23,246 bases of DNA from an uncultured Prevotella sp. (GTDB lineage Bacteria; Bacteroidota; Bacteroidia; Bacteroidales; Bacteroidaceae): assembly GCA_905234355.1 (NCBI GenBank), contig CAJOHP010000013.1, positions 1 through 23,246 of the forward strand. Direction: 5' to 3'. The notes beneath the pieces are model-generated. The model searched no databases, was not told where the DNA came from, and saw only the letters and a program-made list of their open reading frames with translations. Shown here in pieces: positions 17,122 to 23,246 of this stretch. The position numbers and the translations under genes were made by a program. The stretch's first letter is position 1; the number at the start of each line of letters is the position of its first letter.

Positions 17122-18938
17122 TTCCCGAATTGTTTTAGTCCTTCCACCAGCCGTGTGTTGTCTTCATGGTTTCTCACGGCTATGCGCATGTACTGTCGCG
17201 AGGGGTCCAGTCCGGGCTTGCCGCTGCAGTCGCGCGTGAGGATGTTGTGCTGCTTGAGCATGTAGACGACTATCTCGGCAGCCCTGTAGGGGGGCTGTAC
17301 CTCGCAGAGGAAATAGTTGGCCTGCGAGGGCATGACGCGCAGGAAGGTCACCTCTCGCAGCTGCTCTTCGAAGCTGTCGCGCTCGGCCACAAACTTCTGG
17401 CAGGCGCGCTGGTAGTCGGCCTCGTGCTTGTTGTATATCTGCATGAAGAACTCGGCGAAAGAGTTGAGGTTCCAGATGCTCACCTCGCTCTTCAGCCGCC
17501 TGATGAGTGCCTTGTCGGCCGAGGCGAGTATGCCCAGGCGGAGTCCGGGCACGCCGTAGCTCTTGGAGATGCTCTTCATCACGGCCATGTGCGGATGGGC
17601 TTCTAAGAGTGCGTCGCTGAGCAGGGAGTTGGTGGCATATCCCTCGCTGAAGTCTACGAAGCTCTCGTCGACCACGAGTCTGATGCCTCGCTCTTCGCAC
17701 CACTGGGCCATTCGGAGCACGTCGCTCTTGGCGATGAAGTTGCCCGATGGGTTGTCGGGGTTGACGAGCATGATCTGCGTGATGTCCTTGTCGGCGAAGT
17801 AGGCCATGAGGTCGTCGGCCGTGTAGCGGTAGTCGGTGTTCTGCGGTACGAAGGTCGCCTGCCGGTCGCGGTCGTAGCGGTTGGGATACTCCTCAAAGGT
17901 GGGCCGTATGAAACCGATGCGCCCCTGCGACTGCTCCATGAGCACCTTGATGAGCTCTGCTGCGCCGTTGCCTGGCACGATGTGGTCTTCGCTCACACCG
18001 AAGCACTTGCTGGCCAGCAGCGTGTTGACCTTCATGCCCGACGGATACTCGGTGAGCAACGTGTCGAAGTTGGCCCGCAGCTCGTCCTTCATGCGTCGTG
18101 AGGGGAAGTAGGGGTTGACCAGGTAGCAGAAGTCGAGCATCTGCGGGAATCGCCAGAAGCCGCCGTAGCGTCCGTAGTACTTGCGCAGCACGTCGTGCTC
18201 ACTGGCAAAGAGTGCCTCGGCGATGTCGAGGTCCTGCTTGTCGTCTATCTCGTACCACTTCTCCGCTCCGATGGGCAGTGCCTTCATGTCGTGGCTGTCG
18301 AGCAGCGAGATGATGCGCAGCACGTTCTCGTAGTACTCGTTGTTGCCCACGGCCTTGGTGTAGGCGTTGAGGAAGGGCACGTACTTCTTCTGCGAGAACT
18401 CGCGCGAGAGCTTGTAGATGTTCACCGTCTTGTAGTACTGCTGTGCGTCGGCATAGTCGAAGGCGTCCTTGGAGATGAAGTTCACGATGTTTCTCTCGTC
18501 GTCCATGCGCACCATCGTGCCGTCCATCCACGACTCATACTTGGCCACGAGTGCCAGGTTGGGGTAGGGGTCGTCGATGATCATCGGTATGAGGCGGTCG
18601 CTGAAGATGAGGTCGCTCTCGATGAGCAGTGTGTCGTCCTGCTGCAGCCGGTCTTTCACGAGCGAGAGGGAGTAGATGTTGTTTGTGCGGTCGTAGACGG
18701 GGTTCTCGGCATACTCTATCGTGAGCCTGTCGTCGTAGCGCTGCCCGATGTGCTGGCGGAGCTCCAGTCCCTTGTATCCCACGACGATAGTCACGCGGCT
18801 GAGTCTTTCGCGTGCCAGCTGCGTGAGCAGTCGGTCGATGAGGCTGATGCCGTTGACCTGCACCATGCACTTGGTGTTCTCCCGTGTGTATTCTCCTAGC
18901 CTGCGGCCCATGCCGGCCGCGAGTATGATTGCTTGCAT
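17118..18938 (-). CDS. Fusion: LicC/PntC-like nucleotidyltransferase plus fold-type-I PLP enzyme
   Basis: A 606-residue two-domain enzyme. Residues 1 to about 240 are a nucleotidyltransferase: LAAGMGRRLGEYTRENTKCM, the acidic LIESDLIF, and KWYEIDDKQDLDIAE, which is characteristic of the LicC/PntC cytidylyltransferases that activate phosphocholine or 2-aminoethylphosphonate. Residues about 270-606 are a class I/II PLP enzyme like HisC or CobD: PGNGAAELI, VNPDNPSGN, VVDESFVDF, and the Schiff-base lysine K459 in SISKSYGVPGLRLG. Such a fusion could form an amine by transamination or decarboxylation and then attach CMP. Fusions of PntC-type domains with 2-aminoethylphosphonate transaminases are reported, but no PEP mutase is in this window. 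Phosphoethanolamine-type products via a CobD-like decarboxylation are equally possible. It is coupled by overlap to the opine-dehydrogenase-like gene and lies near licD, which would use the CDP-linked product. Confidence 0.85.
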   Translation of the reverse strand: MQAIILAAGMGRRLGEYTRENTKCMVQVNGISLIDRLLTQLARERLSRVTIVVGYKGLELRQHIGQRYDDRLTIEYAENPVYDRTNNIYSLSLVKDRLQQDDTLLIESDLIFSDRLIPMIIDDPYPNLALVAKYESWMDGTMVRMDDERNIVNFISKDAFDYADAQQYYKTVNIYKLSREFSQKKYVPFLNAYTKAVGNNEYYENVLRIISLLDSHDMKALPIGAEKWYEIDDKQDLDIAEALFASEHDVLRKYYGRYGGFWRFPQMLDFCYLVNPYFPSRRMKDELRANFDTLLTEYPSGMKVNTLLASKCFGVSEDHIVPGNGAAELIKVLMEQSQGRIGFIRPTFEEYPNRYDRDRQATFVPQNTDYRYTADDLMAYFADKDITQIMLVNPDNPSGNFIAKSDVLRMAQWCEERGIRLVVDESFVDFSEGYATNSLLSDALLEAHPHMAVMKSISKSYGVPGLRLGILASADKALIRRLKSEVSIWNLNSFAEFFMQIYNKHEADYQRACQKFVAERDSFEEQLREVTFLRVMPSQANYFLCEVQPPYRAAEIVVYMLKQHNILTRDCSGKPGLDPSRQYMRIAVRNHEDNTRLVEGLKQFGK

Positions 18939-18960
18939 AGTTAGTCTTTCGTTGTTCTGC

Positions 18961-19161
18961 TTACATGCCCCACACCGTGATGGTGTGTCCGTTCAGCGTG
19001 CGTGGCTCGTGCCAGAGTCGCTCTTTCCAGGTGTGCAGCACGAGATACTTGCGCTGTCGTATCAGCAGCAGCACTTCGTCGAGGTCCAGTCGGCTCAGCG
19101 GGTCTATCTCGTAGTGTATGTCGGACTGGTTGGGCCCTGCCGTATTGAAGAACTTCTCCAT
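18961..19161 (-). pseudogene. Internally deleted AAA-ATPase-like gene remnant
   Basis: A 66-residue frame starting MEKFFNTAGPNQSDIHYEIDP and running to RQRKYLVLH. This strongly resembles the N-terminus of a family of Bacteroidota AAA-ATPase-like proteins of about 500 residues, in which the next residues should be the Walker A loop (APRQTGKT). Here that is absent. The next 24 residues (TWKERLWHEPRTLNGHTI, then VWGM and stop) look like the extreme C-terminus of the same family. The simplest reading is an in-frame deletion of almost the entire gene, leaving about 42 plus 24 residues. The similarity is recalled from the family, not searched. The fragment has no ATP-binding site and should be inactive as an ATPase. 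It ends 22 bases before the fusion gene, so its transcript may run into the glycan genes. Confidence 0.6.
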
Positions 19162-19217
19162 AGCGAGTTTTCCTCTTTCCTGTACTACAAATCAACTTTC
19201 ACGAGAGGGTGGGGCGG

Positions 19218-19241
19218 GGGATGAAGTGTGTGCTTCATCCC
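19218..19241. repeat. 9-bp perfect hairpin at the metG 3' end
   Basis: GGGATGAAG at 19218-19226 pairs perfectly with CTTCATCCC at 19233-19241 around a 6-base loop. It overlaps the metG stop codon (19237-19235, read on the minus strand). No T-run follows on the minus strand, so it would be an atypical terminator or an mRNA 3'-end stabiliser. Confidence 0.5.
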
Positions 19242-21301
19242 ACCTGTGCTCCTGTCCTGACGTCCTTGGTGGTGGTGACTACGCTGAGCGACTCGTCGCT
19301 GTCCACTGCCGAGAGTATCATGCCCTGGCTCTCTATGCCCATCATGCGGCGCGGCTCGAAGTTGGCCACGAAGAGTATGCGTCGCCCGATGAGCTCCTCG
19401 GGGTTGTCGTAGTACTGGGCGATGCCCGAGCAGATGGTGCGTGGCTGTGCTGTGCCGTCGTCGATGGTGAACTGCAGCAGTTTCTTCGACTTCTTCACCC
19501 GCTGGCAGTCGGTCACCAGTCCCACGCGTATGTCGAGCTTCTCGAAGTCGTCGAAGCTCACGGTGGGCTTCACCTCGGCCGGAGCCCACTGTGCTGCCTC
19601 GTTGGCCTTCTTGGTGGCCTCGAGCTTGTCGAGCTGTCGCTGAATGACGTCGTCTTCTATCTTCTCGAACAGCAGTTGGGGCTCGCCCAGCTGGTGGCCG
19701 GCCTGCAGCAGGTCGGTCGAGCCGAGCTGCTCCCAGTCGAACGACTCGATGCCGAGCATCTCGCGCAGCTTCTTGCTCGAGAAGGGCAGGAAGGGCTCGA
19801 AGGCGATGGCCAGGTTGGCCGTGAGCTGCAGGCAGATGTTCAGTATGGTCTCGCAGCGTGTGGGGTCGGTCTTCCATACCTTCCACGGCTCGCACTCGGT
19901 GATGTAGCGGTTGCCGATGCGGGCCAGGTTCATGGCCTCAAACTGGGCGTCGCGGAACTTGAACTGCTCGAGCAGTGACTCCACGCGCTCCTTCACGTCC
20001 TTGAACTCGTCGAGGGCCTGTCGGTCTACGTCCTGCAGCTCGCCACAGGCGGGCACCACGCCGTCCCAGTACTTCTTCGTCAGCTGCAGGGCGCGGTTGA
20101 CGAAGTTGCCGTAGATGGCCACCAGCTCGTTGTTGTTGCGGTCCTGGAAGTCGCGCCACGTGAAGTTGTTGTCCTTCGTCTCGGGCGCATTGGCCGTCAG
20201 CACATACCTGAGCACGTCCTGCTTGCCGGGCATGTCCTCCAGATACTCGTGCAGCCAGACGGCCCAGTTGCGCGACGTCGAGATCTTGTCGTTCTCCAGG
20301 TTCAGAAACTCGTTGGCGGGCACGTTGTCGGGCATGATGTAGCCGCCGTGGGCCTTCATCATCACGGGGAAGATGATGCAGTGGAACACGATGTTGTCCT
20401 TGCCTATGAAGTGCACCAGCCGTGTGTCCTCGTCCTGCCACCACTTCTGCCATGGGCCCCACTTCTCGGGCTCGCGCTCGCAGAGCTCAACGGTGTTCGA
20501 CACGTAGCCTATGGGCGCGTCGAACCATACGTAGAGCACCTTGCCCTCGGCACCCTCGACGGGCACGGGGATGCCCCAGTCCAGGTCGCGCGTCATGGCG
20601 CGGGGCTGCAGGTCCATGTCGAGCCACGACTTGCACTGTCCGTAGACGTTGGTGCGCCACTCCTTGTGCCCCTCGAGTATCCACTGCCGGAGCCACTCCT
20701 GATAGTCGTTTAGCGGCAGATACCAGTTCTTCGTCTCCCGCAGCACGGGCACCTCGCCCGTGTCCTTCGAGCGCGGGTCTATCAGCTCGGTGGGCTCCAG
20801 GGCGCGCCCGCAGCCCTCTTCACACTGGTTGCCGTAGGCCTTCTTGCCGCAGTAGGGGCAGGTGCCCACCACGTCGCGGTCGGTAAGAAACTTGCCCGTC
20901 TTCTCGTCGAAGAACTGCTTGCTCACCTGCTCCACCAGCTTGCCCTCGTCATAGAGCTTGCGAAACCAGTCGGCGGCAAACTTATGGTGGGTCTTCGAGG
21001 TGGTGCGGCTGTAGATGTCGAACGATATGCCGAACTGCTCGAACGACTCCTTGATGAGCTTATGGTAGCGGTCGACGACGTCCTGCGGGGTGATGCCCTC
21101 CTTGCGGGCACGCTGGGTGACGGGCACGCCGTGCTCGTCGCTGCCGCCGATGAAGAGCACCTCGCGCTTCTTCAGACGCTGGTAGCGCACGTAGATGTCG
21201 GCCGGCACGTAGACGCCGGCCAGGTGGCCAATGTGCACACCGCCGTTGGCGTAGGGCAGAGCCGACGTCACGGTGATGCGCTTGTACTGTTTCTTATCCA
21301 T
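19235..21301 (-). CDS. metG: Methionyl-tRNA synthetase
   Basis: Class I aminoacyl-tRNA synthetase that attaches methionine to tRNA-Met, 688 residues. Near the N-terminus, ALPYANGGVHIGHLAG contains the HIGH motif (H23-I-G-H26). The KMSKS-equivalent is K339-I-S-T-S343. A zinc knuckle, CPYCGKKAYGNQCEEGCG, lies in the connective domain, and CQRVKKSKKLLQFTIDD belongs to the C-terminal EMAP/tRNA-binding domain (about 585-688), a known appended module. I use the ATG at 21301 because it gives the standard N-terminus MDKKQYKRITVTSALP. The frame stays open to 21481, but that extra segment overlaps promoter and repeat DNA. A -7 box is at 21344-21337. Confidence 0.97.
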   Translation of the reverse strand: MDKKQYKRITVTSALPYANGGVHIGHLAGVYVPADIYVRYQRLKKREVLFIGGSDEHGVPVTQRARKEGITPQDVVDRYHKLIKESFEQFGISFDIYSRTTSKTHHKFAADWFRKLYDEGKLVEQVSKQFFDEKTGKFLTDRDVVGTCPYCGKKAYGNQCEEGCGRALEPTELIDPRSKDTGEVPVLRETKNWYLPLNDYQEWLRQWILEGHKEWRTNVYGQCKSWLDMDLQPRAMTRDLDWGIPVPVEGAEGKVLYVWFDAPIGYVSNTVELCEREPEKWGPWQKWWQDEDTRLVHFIGKDNIVFHCIIFPVMMKAHGGYIMPDNVPANEFLNLENDKISTSRNWAVWLHEYLEDMPGKQDVLRYVLTANAPETKDNNFTWRDFQDRNNNELVAIYGNFVNRALQLTKKYWDGVVPACGELQDVDRQALDEFKDVKERVESLLEQFKFRDAQFEAMNLARIGNRYITECEPWKVWKTDPTRCETILNICLQLTANLAIAFEPFLPFSSKKLREMLGIESFDWEQLGSTDLLQAGHQLGEPQLLFEKIEDDVIQRQLDKLEATKKANEAAQWAPAEVKPTVSFDDFEKLDIRVGLVTDCQRVKKSKKLLQFTIDDGTAQPRTICSGIAQYYDNPEELIGRRILFVANFEPRRMMGIESQGMILSAVDSDESLSVVTTTKDVRTGAQVG

Positions 21302-21336
21302 ATACCTTATTATATATATTATTGTTGTTTGGGCTG

Positions 21337-21344
21337 CAAAGTTA
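21337..21344 (-). promoter_or_regulatory. -7 box for metG
   Basis: On the minus strand TAACTTTG at 21344-21337 matches the TAnnTTTG box, and an AT-rich leader of about 30 bases runs to the ATG at 21301. No clear -33 element is seen at the normal distance. Confidence 0.45.
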
Positions 21345-21412
21345 CACATTTTCTTTGATAAAACTTCAGGTGTGCCTGCTGTTTTTTCTCTCCAGCGCCT
21401 AAAAAAACACCT

Positions 21413-21456
21413 GCTTGTTCTTGCATTTTCATGCGCTTGCTCTTGCATTTTTATGA
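21413..21456. repeat. 22-base imperfect direct repeat
   Basis: GCTTGTTCTTGCATTTTCAT at 21413-21432 recurs as GCTTGCTCTTGCATTTTTAT at 21435-21454, offset exactly 22 bases with two changes. The period equals that of the array starting 35 bases later, although the sequence is different. Confidence 0.6.
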
Positions 21457-21490
21457 AAACGGAGCCGGTTCCAGCCTCCATGCCCTTCGA

Positions 21491-21613
21491 TTTACCCTCT
21501 AAACGAGCCCCGTTTACACCCTAAACGAGCCCCGTTTACACCCTAAACGAGCCTCGTTTACCCCCTAGACGGGGGTCGTTTACCCCCTAGACGGGGGGCG
21601 TTTAGGGGGTAAA
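21491..21613. repeat. 22-base-period repeat array B
   Basis: Five consecutive 22-base units begin at 21491, 21513, 21535, 21557 and 21579. Each starts TTTAC and contains CCCTAAACG or, in the last two, CCCCCTAGACG. A single reversed copy, CGTTTAGGGGGTAAA, follows at 21599-21613. The last forward copy (21579-21593) and the reversed copy form a 15-base inverted repeat with one mismatch and a 5-base G centre. There are no unique spacers. The core matches array A at 170-257 and lies in the gap upstream of metG. Confidence 0.85.
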
Positions 21614-21641
21614 ACTCAACAATTCACATTTGTTAAGGGAA

Positions 21642-21932
21642 TTATTTTGACTTGAAATTCGTAACATCTTTATTTTCAATATGTTGCAAAAGTGCTATTT
21701 TTATGCGTTCATCCTTCCAGCCTGTTCCTGAAACTTCACTCATCTGTCTCCAAACAGTATTGAACCAAGGACGGGACTGCTTCTCAGAATGGAACTTACA
21801 ACGAGACATGATGAATTCTTTGCCCATACCTGAGCTGTTGTAAAAAAAGGGCAAAAGAATAATTTTTCCTAATAAACAAAGCAAAATGAGCCATAATCCA
21901 GTGATTATTGCTAAATTTGCACGTATAATCAA
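21642..21932 (-). CDS. Possible small AT-rich membrane-protein ORF
   Basis: An open frame of 96 codons that starts only with TTG at 21932 (ATG alternatives lie internally, at MGKEF and MSRCK). The N-terminal part is strongly hydrophobic (LAIITGLWLILLCLLGKIILL), and the rest is polar and basic with several Trp. It is clearly more AT-rich than its neighbours. Its 5' end overlaps the probable promoter of the opposite ybjQ-like gene, and no family is recognised. It may be a short foreign gene, a degraded fragment, or chance. The region 21614-21940 otherwise shows nothing beyond low GC content. Confidence 0.3.
   Translation of the reverse strand: MIIRANLAIITGLWLILLCLLGKIILLPFFYNSSGMGKEFIMSRCKFHSEKQSRPWFNTVWRQMSEVSGTGWKDERIKIALLQHIENKDVTNFKSK
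21912..21919 (+). promoter_or_regulatory. -7 box for the YbjQ-family gene
   Basis: TAAATTTG at 21912-21919 matches TAnnTTTG, giving a short AT-rich leader to the ATG at 21941. No good -33 element is visible at the usual spacing. Confidence 0.45.
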
Positions 21933-21940
21933 ATCTTTAT

Positions 21941-22255
21941 ATGATGATACTTACTACGACACAACAGATTGAGGGTTGCACCATCCGCGAGTACAAGGGT
22001 GTGGTGACCGGCGAAACGATTATCGGCGCCAACATCGTGAAGGACTTCTTTGCAGGTATCCGCGACATCGTGGGCGGACGCTCCAGCAGTTACGAAAAGG
22101 TGCTGCGCGAGGCAAAAGACACTTCCATGAAGGAGATGACGGAGCGTGCCCAGGCCATGGGTGCCAATGCCATTGTGGGCATCGACATAGACTATGAGAC
22201 CATCGGCGAGACCATGCTGATGGTGGCTACCAGCGGAACGGCGGTGGTCATCTGA
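21941..22255 (+). CDS. YbjQ/UPF0145-family protein
   Basis: A 104-residue cytosolic protein of the YbjQ (UPF0145, often labelled heavy-metal-binding domain) family, which forms small pentamer-like assemblies of unknown biochemical role. Family markers are ILTTTQQIEGCTIREYKGVV, GANIVKDFFAGIRDIVGGRS, and AQAMGANAIVGIDIDYETI. Length is normal. Two tandem ATGs (21941 and 21944) are both possible starts. It is monocistronic as far as can be seen, 82 bases ahead of the chimeric ORF at 22338. Metal binding is a database label and is not supported here by any cysteine or histidine cluster. Confidence 0.92.
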   Translation: MMILTTTQQIEGCTIREYKGVVTGETIIGANIVKDFFAGIRDIVGGRSSSYEKVLREAKDTSMKEMTERAQAMGANAIVGIDIDYETIGETMLMVATSGTAVVI

Positions 22256-22337
22256 CGCGCATCGGCAGCTCCTGCCTTTGCATCGCCAAGACCCACCCCG
22301 CCGGAGTTACACCTATTATAATATATAAAGACAGCCT

Positions 22338-23204
22338 ATGGCACAACAGAAACTGCGCTTCGCCCTCTTTGGCAATGTGTATCAGCAGCACAAGTCGCTG
22401 GCTGTGAGCTCACTGCTGAGCTGCCTGCGCCAGCATGATGCCGAGGTGCTCATCGACGAGGAGTCGGCTTCGGCCAGCGAAATCTTTGCCGGCGCCATCC
22501 AGGACAACGACCGCGGCACCATCATCGGTCGCCGCTCCTTCGGTAAGGGTCTCGTCCAGCAGCCTATCTCGCTGCACGACGGTTCTATGATTCGCCTCAC
22601 CATTGCCCGCTACTACAGCCCCTCGGGACGTTGCATCCAGAGACCCTACACTTCGGGCGACGACCGCAGCTACGAGGAGGATCTCATCTACCGCTATCAG
22701 CACGGTGAGTTCTTCTCGCAGGACAGCATCAAGCACGAGGGTCCCGAGTTCCATACTTCCAACGGTCGCGTTGTCTATGGCGGTGGTGGTATCACGCCTG
22801 ATATCTTTGTCGGCGAGGATACCACGGGTGTCACCTCTTATTATAAGGAGGCATCTATGACCGGACTCATCCTCCAGTTTGCTTACGAGTATGTCGACGA
22901 CAACCGTCCACAGCTCTCGAAGTACAAGACCAAGAAGGAGCTCCTGGCCTATCTGAAGAAGCTCAACACCGTCGAACTCTTCGCATCCTATGCTGAGAAG
23001 AACGGCCTGAAGCGTCGCAACCTGATGATTCAGAAGAGCCACGCCCTCTTGGAGCGCTACATCAACAGCCGCCTCATCTACAACGTCCTTGATGAGGAGG
23101 CCTGGACGGAATACCTCAACGACGACGACCCGGCCATAAAAGAAACTCTCCGTGTATTTAACAACGGAGAGTCGTTCCCCCAGCCGCCGGCTGAGAAAGA
23201 ATGA
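22338..23204 (+). CDS. Chimeric ORF: NAD-kinase N-terminus joined to S41 protease C-terminal half
   Basis: A 288-residue frame. Residues 1-40 (KLRFALFGNVYQQHKSLAV through QHDAEVLID) look like the beginning of a Bacteroidales NAD kinase. From about residue 37 the sequence becomes that of an S41 (C-terminal processing, Ctp-like) protease: VLIDEESASASEIFAGAIQD, then GRRSFGKGLVQQP. The catalytic Ser-Lys pair is retained as S45 and K70, 25 apart as in E. coli Prc. IRLTIARYYSPSGRCIQRPY and GGGITPDI follow, plus a helical tail. The signal peptide, PDZ domain and first half of the protease are missing, and no NAD-kinase active site is present. Neither activity is expected. The switch falls inside VLIDEE, which could be shared by both parents, suggesting homology-mediated deletion or a misassembly. 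Codon use in the S41 part (more GGT, CCT, TCT) differs from neighbouring genes. The start follows an AT-rich leader typical for a real gene. Confidence 0.75.
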   Translation: MAQQKLRFALFGNVYQQHKSLAVSSLLSCLRQHDAEVLIDEESASASEIFAGAIQDNDRGTIIGRRSFGKGLVQQPISLHDGSMIRLTIARYYSPSGRCIQRPYTSGDDRSYEEDLIYRYQHGEFFSQDSIKHEGPEFHTSNGRVVYGGGGITPDIFVGEDTTGVTSYYKEASMTGLILQFAYEYVDDNRPQLSKYKTKKELLAYLKKLNTVELFASYAEKNGLKRRNLMIQKSHALLERYINSRLIYNVLDEEAWTEYLNDDDPAIKETLRVFNNGESFPQPPAEKE

Positions 23205-23246
23205 AAAAAACGTCCCCCTTCAGATGATCTGAGGGGGCGTTTTTTT
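23205..23246 (+). terminator. Strong intrinsic terminator
   Basis: Immediately after the TGA, an A-run leads into CGTCCCCC and CAGA, a 3-base loop, then TCTG, GGGGGCG and a T-run to the window end. The stem is long and GC-rich with two single-base bulges. The flanking A and T tracts make it usable on both strands. Confidence 0.85.

Noticed and set aside
21302..21481. N-terminal extension of methionyl-tRNA synthetase
   Set aside because: It crosses the -7 box and the 22-base duplication; the standard N-terminus begins at 21301.
21886..21972. 28-codon plus-strand frame before ybjQ
   Set aside because: Too short, overlaps the promoter and start of the real gene, no recognisable features.
1..23246. 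tRNA or rRNA genes, insertion sequences, prophage
   Set aside because: No cloverleaf-like sequence, rRNA segment, transposase, integrase or phage protein was recognised on reading through both strands.

Overview
The window looks like a chromosomal segment of a GC-rich member of the Bacteroidales, most likely a Prevotella-like genome. Three things point there. Promoters match the Bacteroidota consensus (TTG or TTTG, about 19-21 bases, TAnnTTTG), genes start after A-rich leaders rather than Shine-Dalgarno sites, and the families are typical of the group (GH127 arabinofuranosidase, a DUF5723-type outer-membrane protein, surface lipoproteins, an RelA/SpoT-domain protein of about 366 residues). 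The assignment comes from recalled family features; no search was run.

Layout, left to right. Positions 1-458 are non-coding, with a hairpin element and a 22-base-period repeat array. 459-2910 is a GH127 glycoside hydrolase broken by a frameshift near 2394. 3027-5067 is a compact plus-strand run: STAS protein, alarmone synthetase, M15 peptidase. 5124-8180 is pflB-pflA, anaerobic pyruvate cleavage. 8322-11713 pairs a large lipoprotein with an outer-membrane beta-barrel. 11756-18938 is a surface-glycan cluster: two glycosyltransferases, a Wzx-like flippase, a LicD-family transferase on the opposite strand, an opine-dehydrogenase-like enzyme, and a fusion of a LicC/PntC-like nucleotidyltransferase with a PLP enzyme. 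18961-19161 is an internally deleted AAA-ATPase remnant. 19235-21301 is metG. 21362-21940 holds a second 22-base repeat array and an AT-rich stretch. 21941-22255 is a YbjQ-family protein. 22338-23204 is an ORF whose first 40 residues look like NAD kinase and whose remainder is the C-terminal half of an S41 protease, followed by a strong terminator.

How genes may work together: PflA installs the glycyl radical on PflB. The fusion enzyme, opine-dehydrogenase-like protein and LicD plausibly make and transfer a CDP-activated phospho- or phosphono-amino substituent onto a glycan that the flippase and glycosyltransferases build or export. The most unusual points are that three-enzyme combination, the two distant 22-base arrays with the same inverted architecture, and three damaged or chimeric genes (GH127 frameshift, ATPase deletion, NadK/S41 chimera). 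The damaged genes could be real rearrangements or assembly errors. No tRNA, rRNA, CRISPR array, transposase or integrase was recognised.
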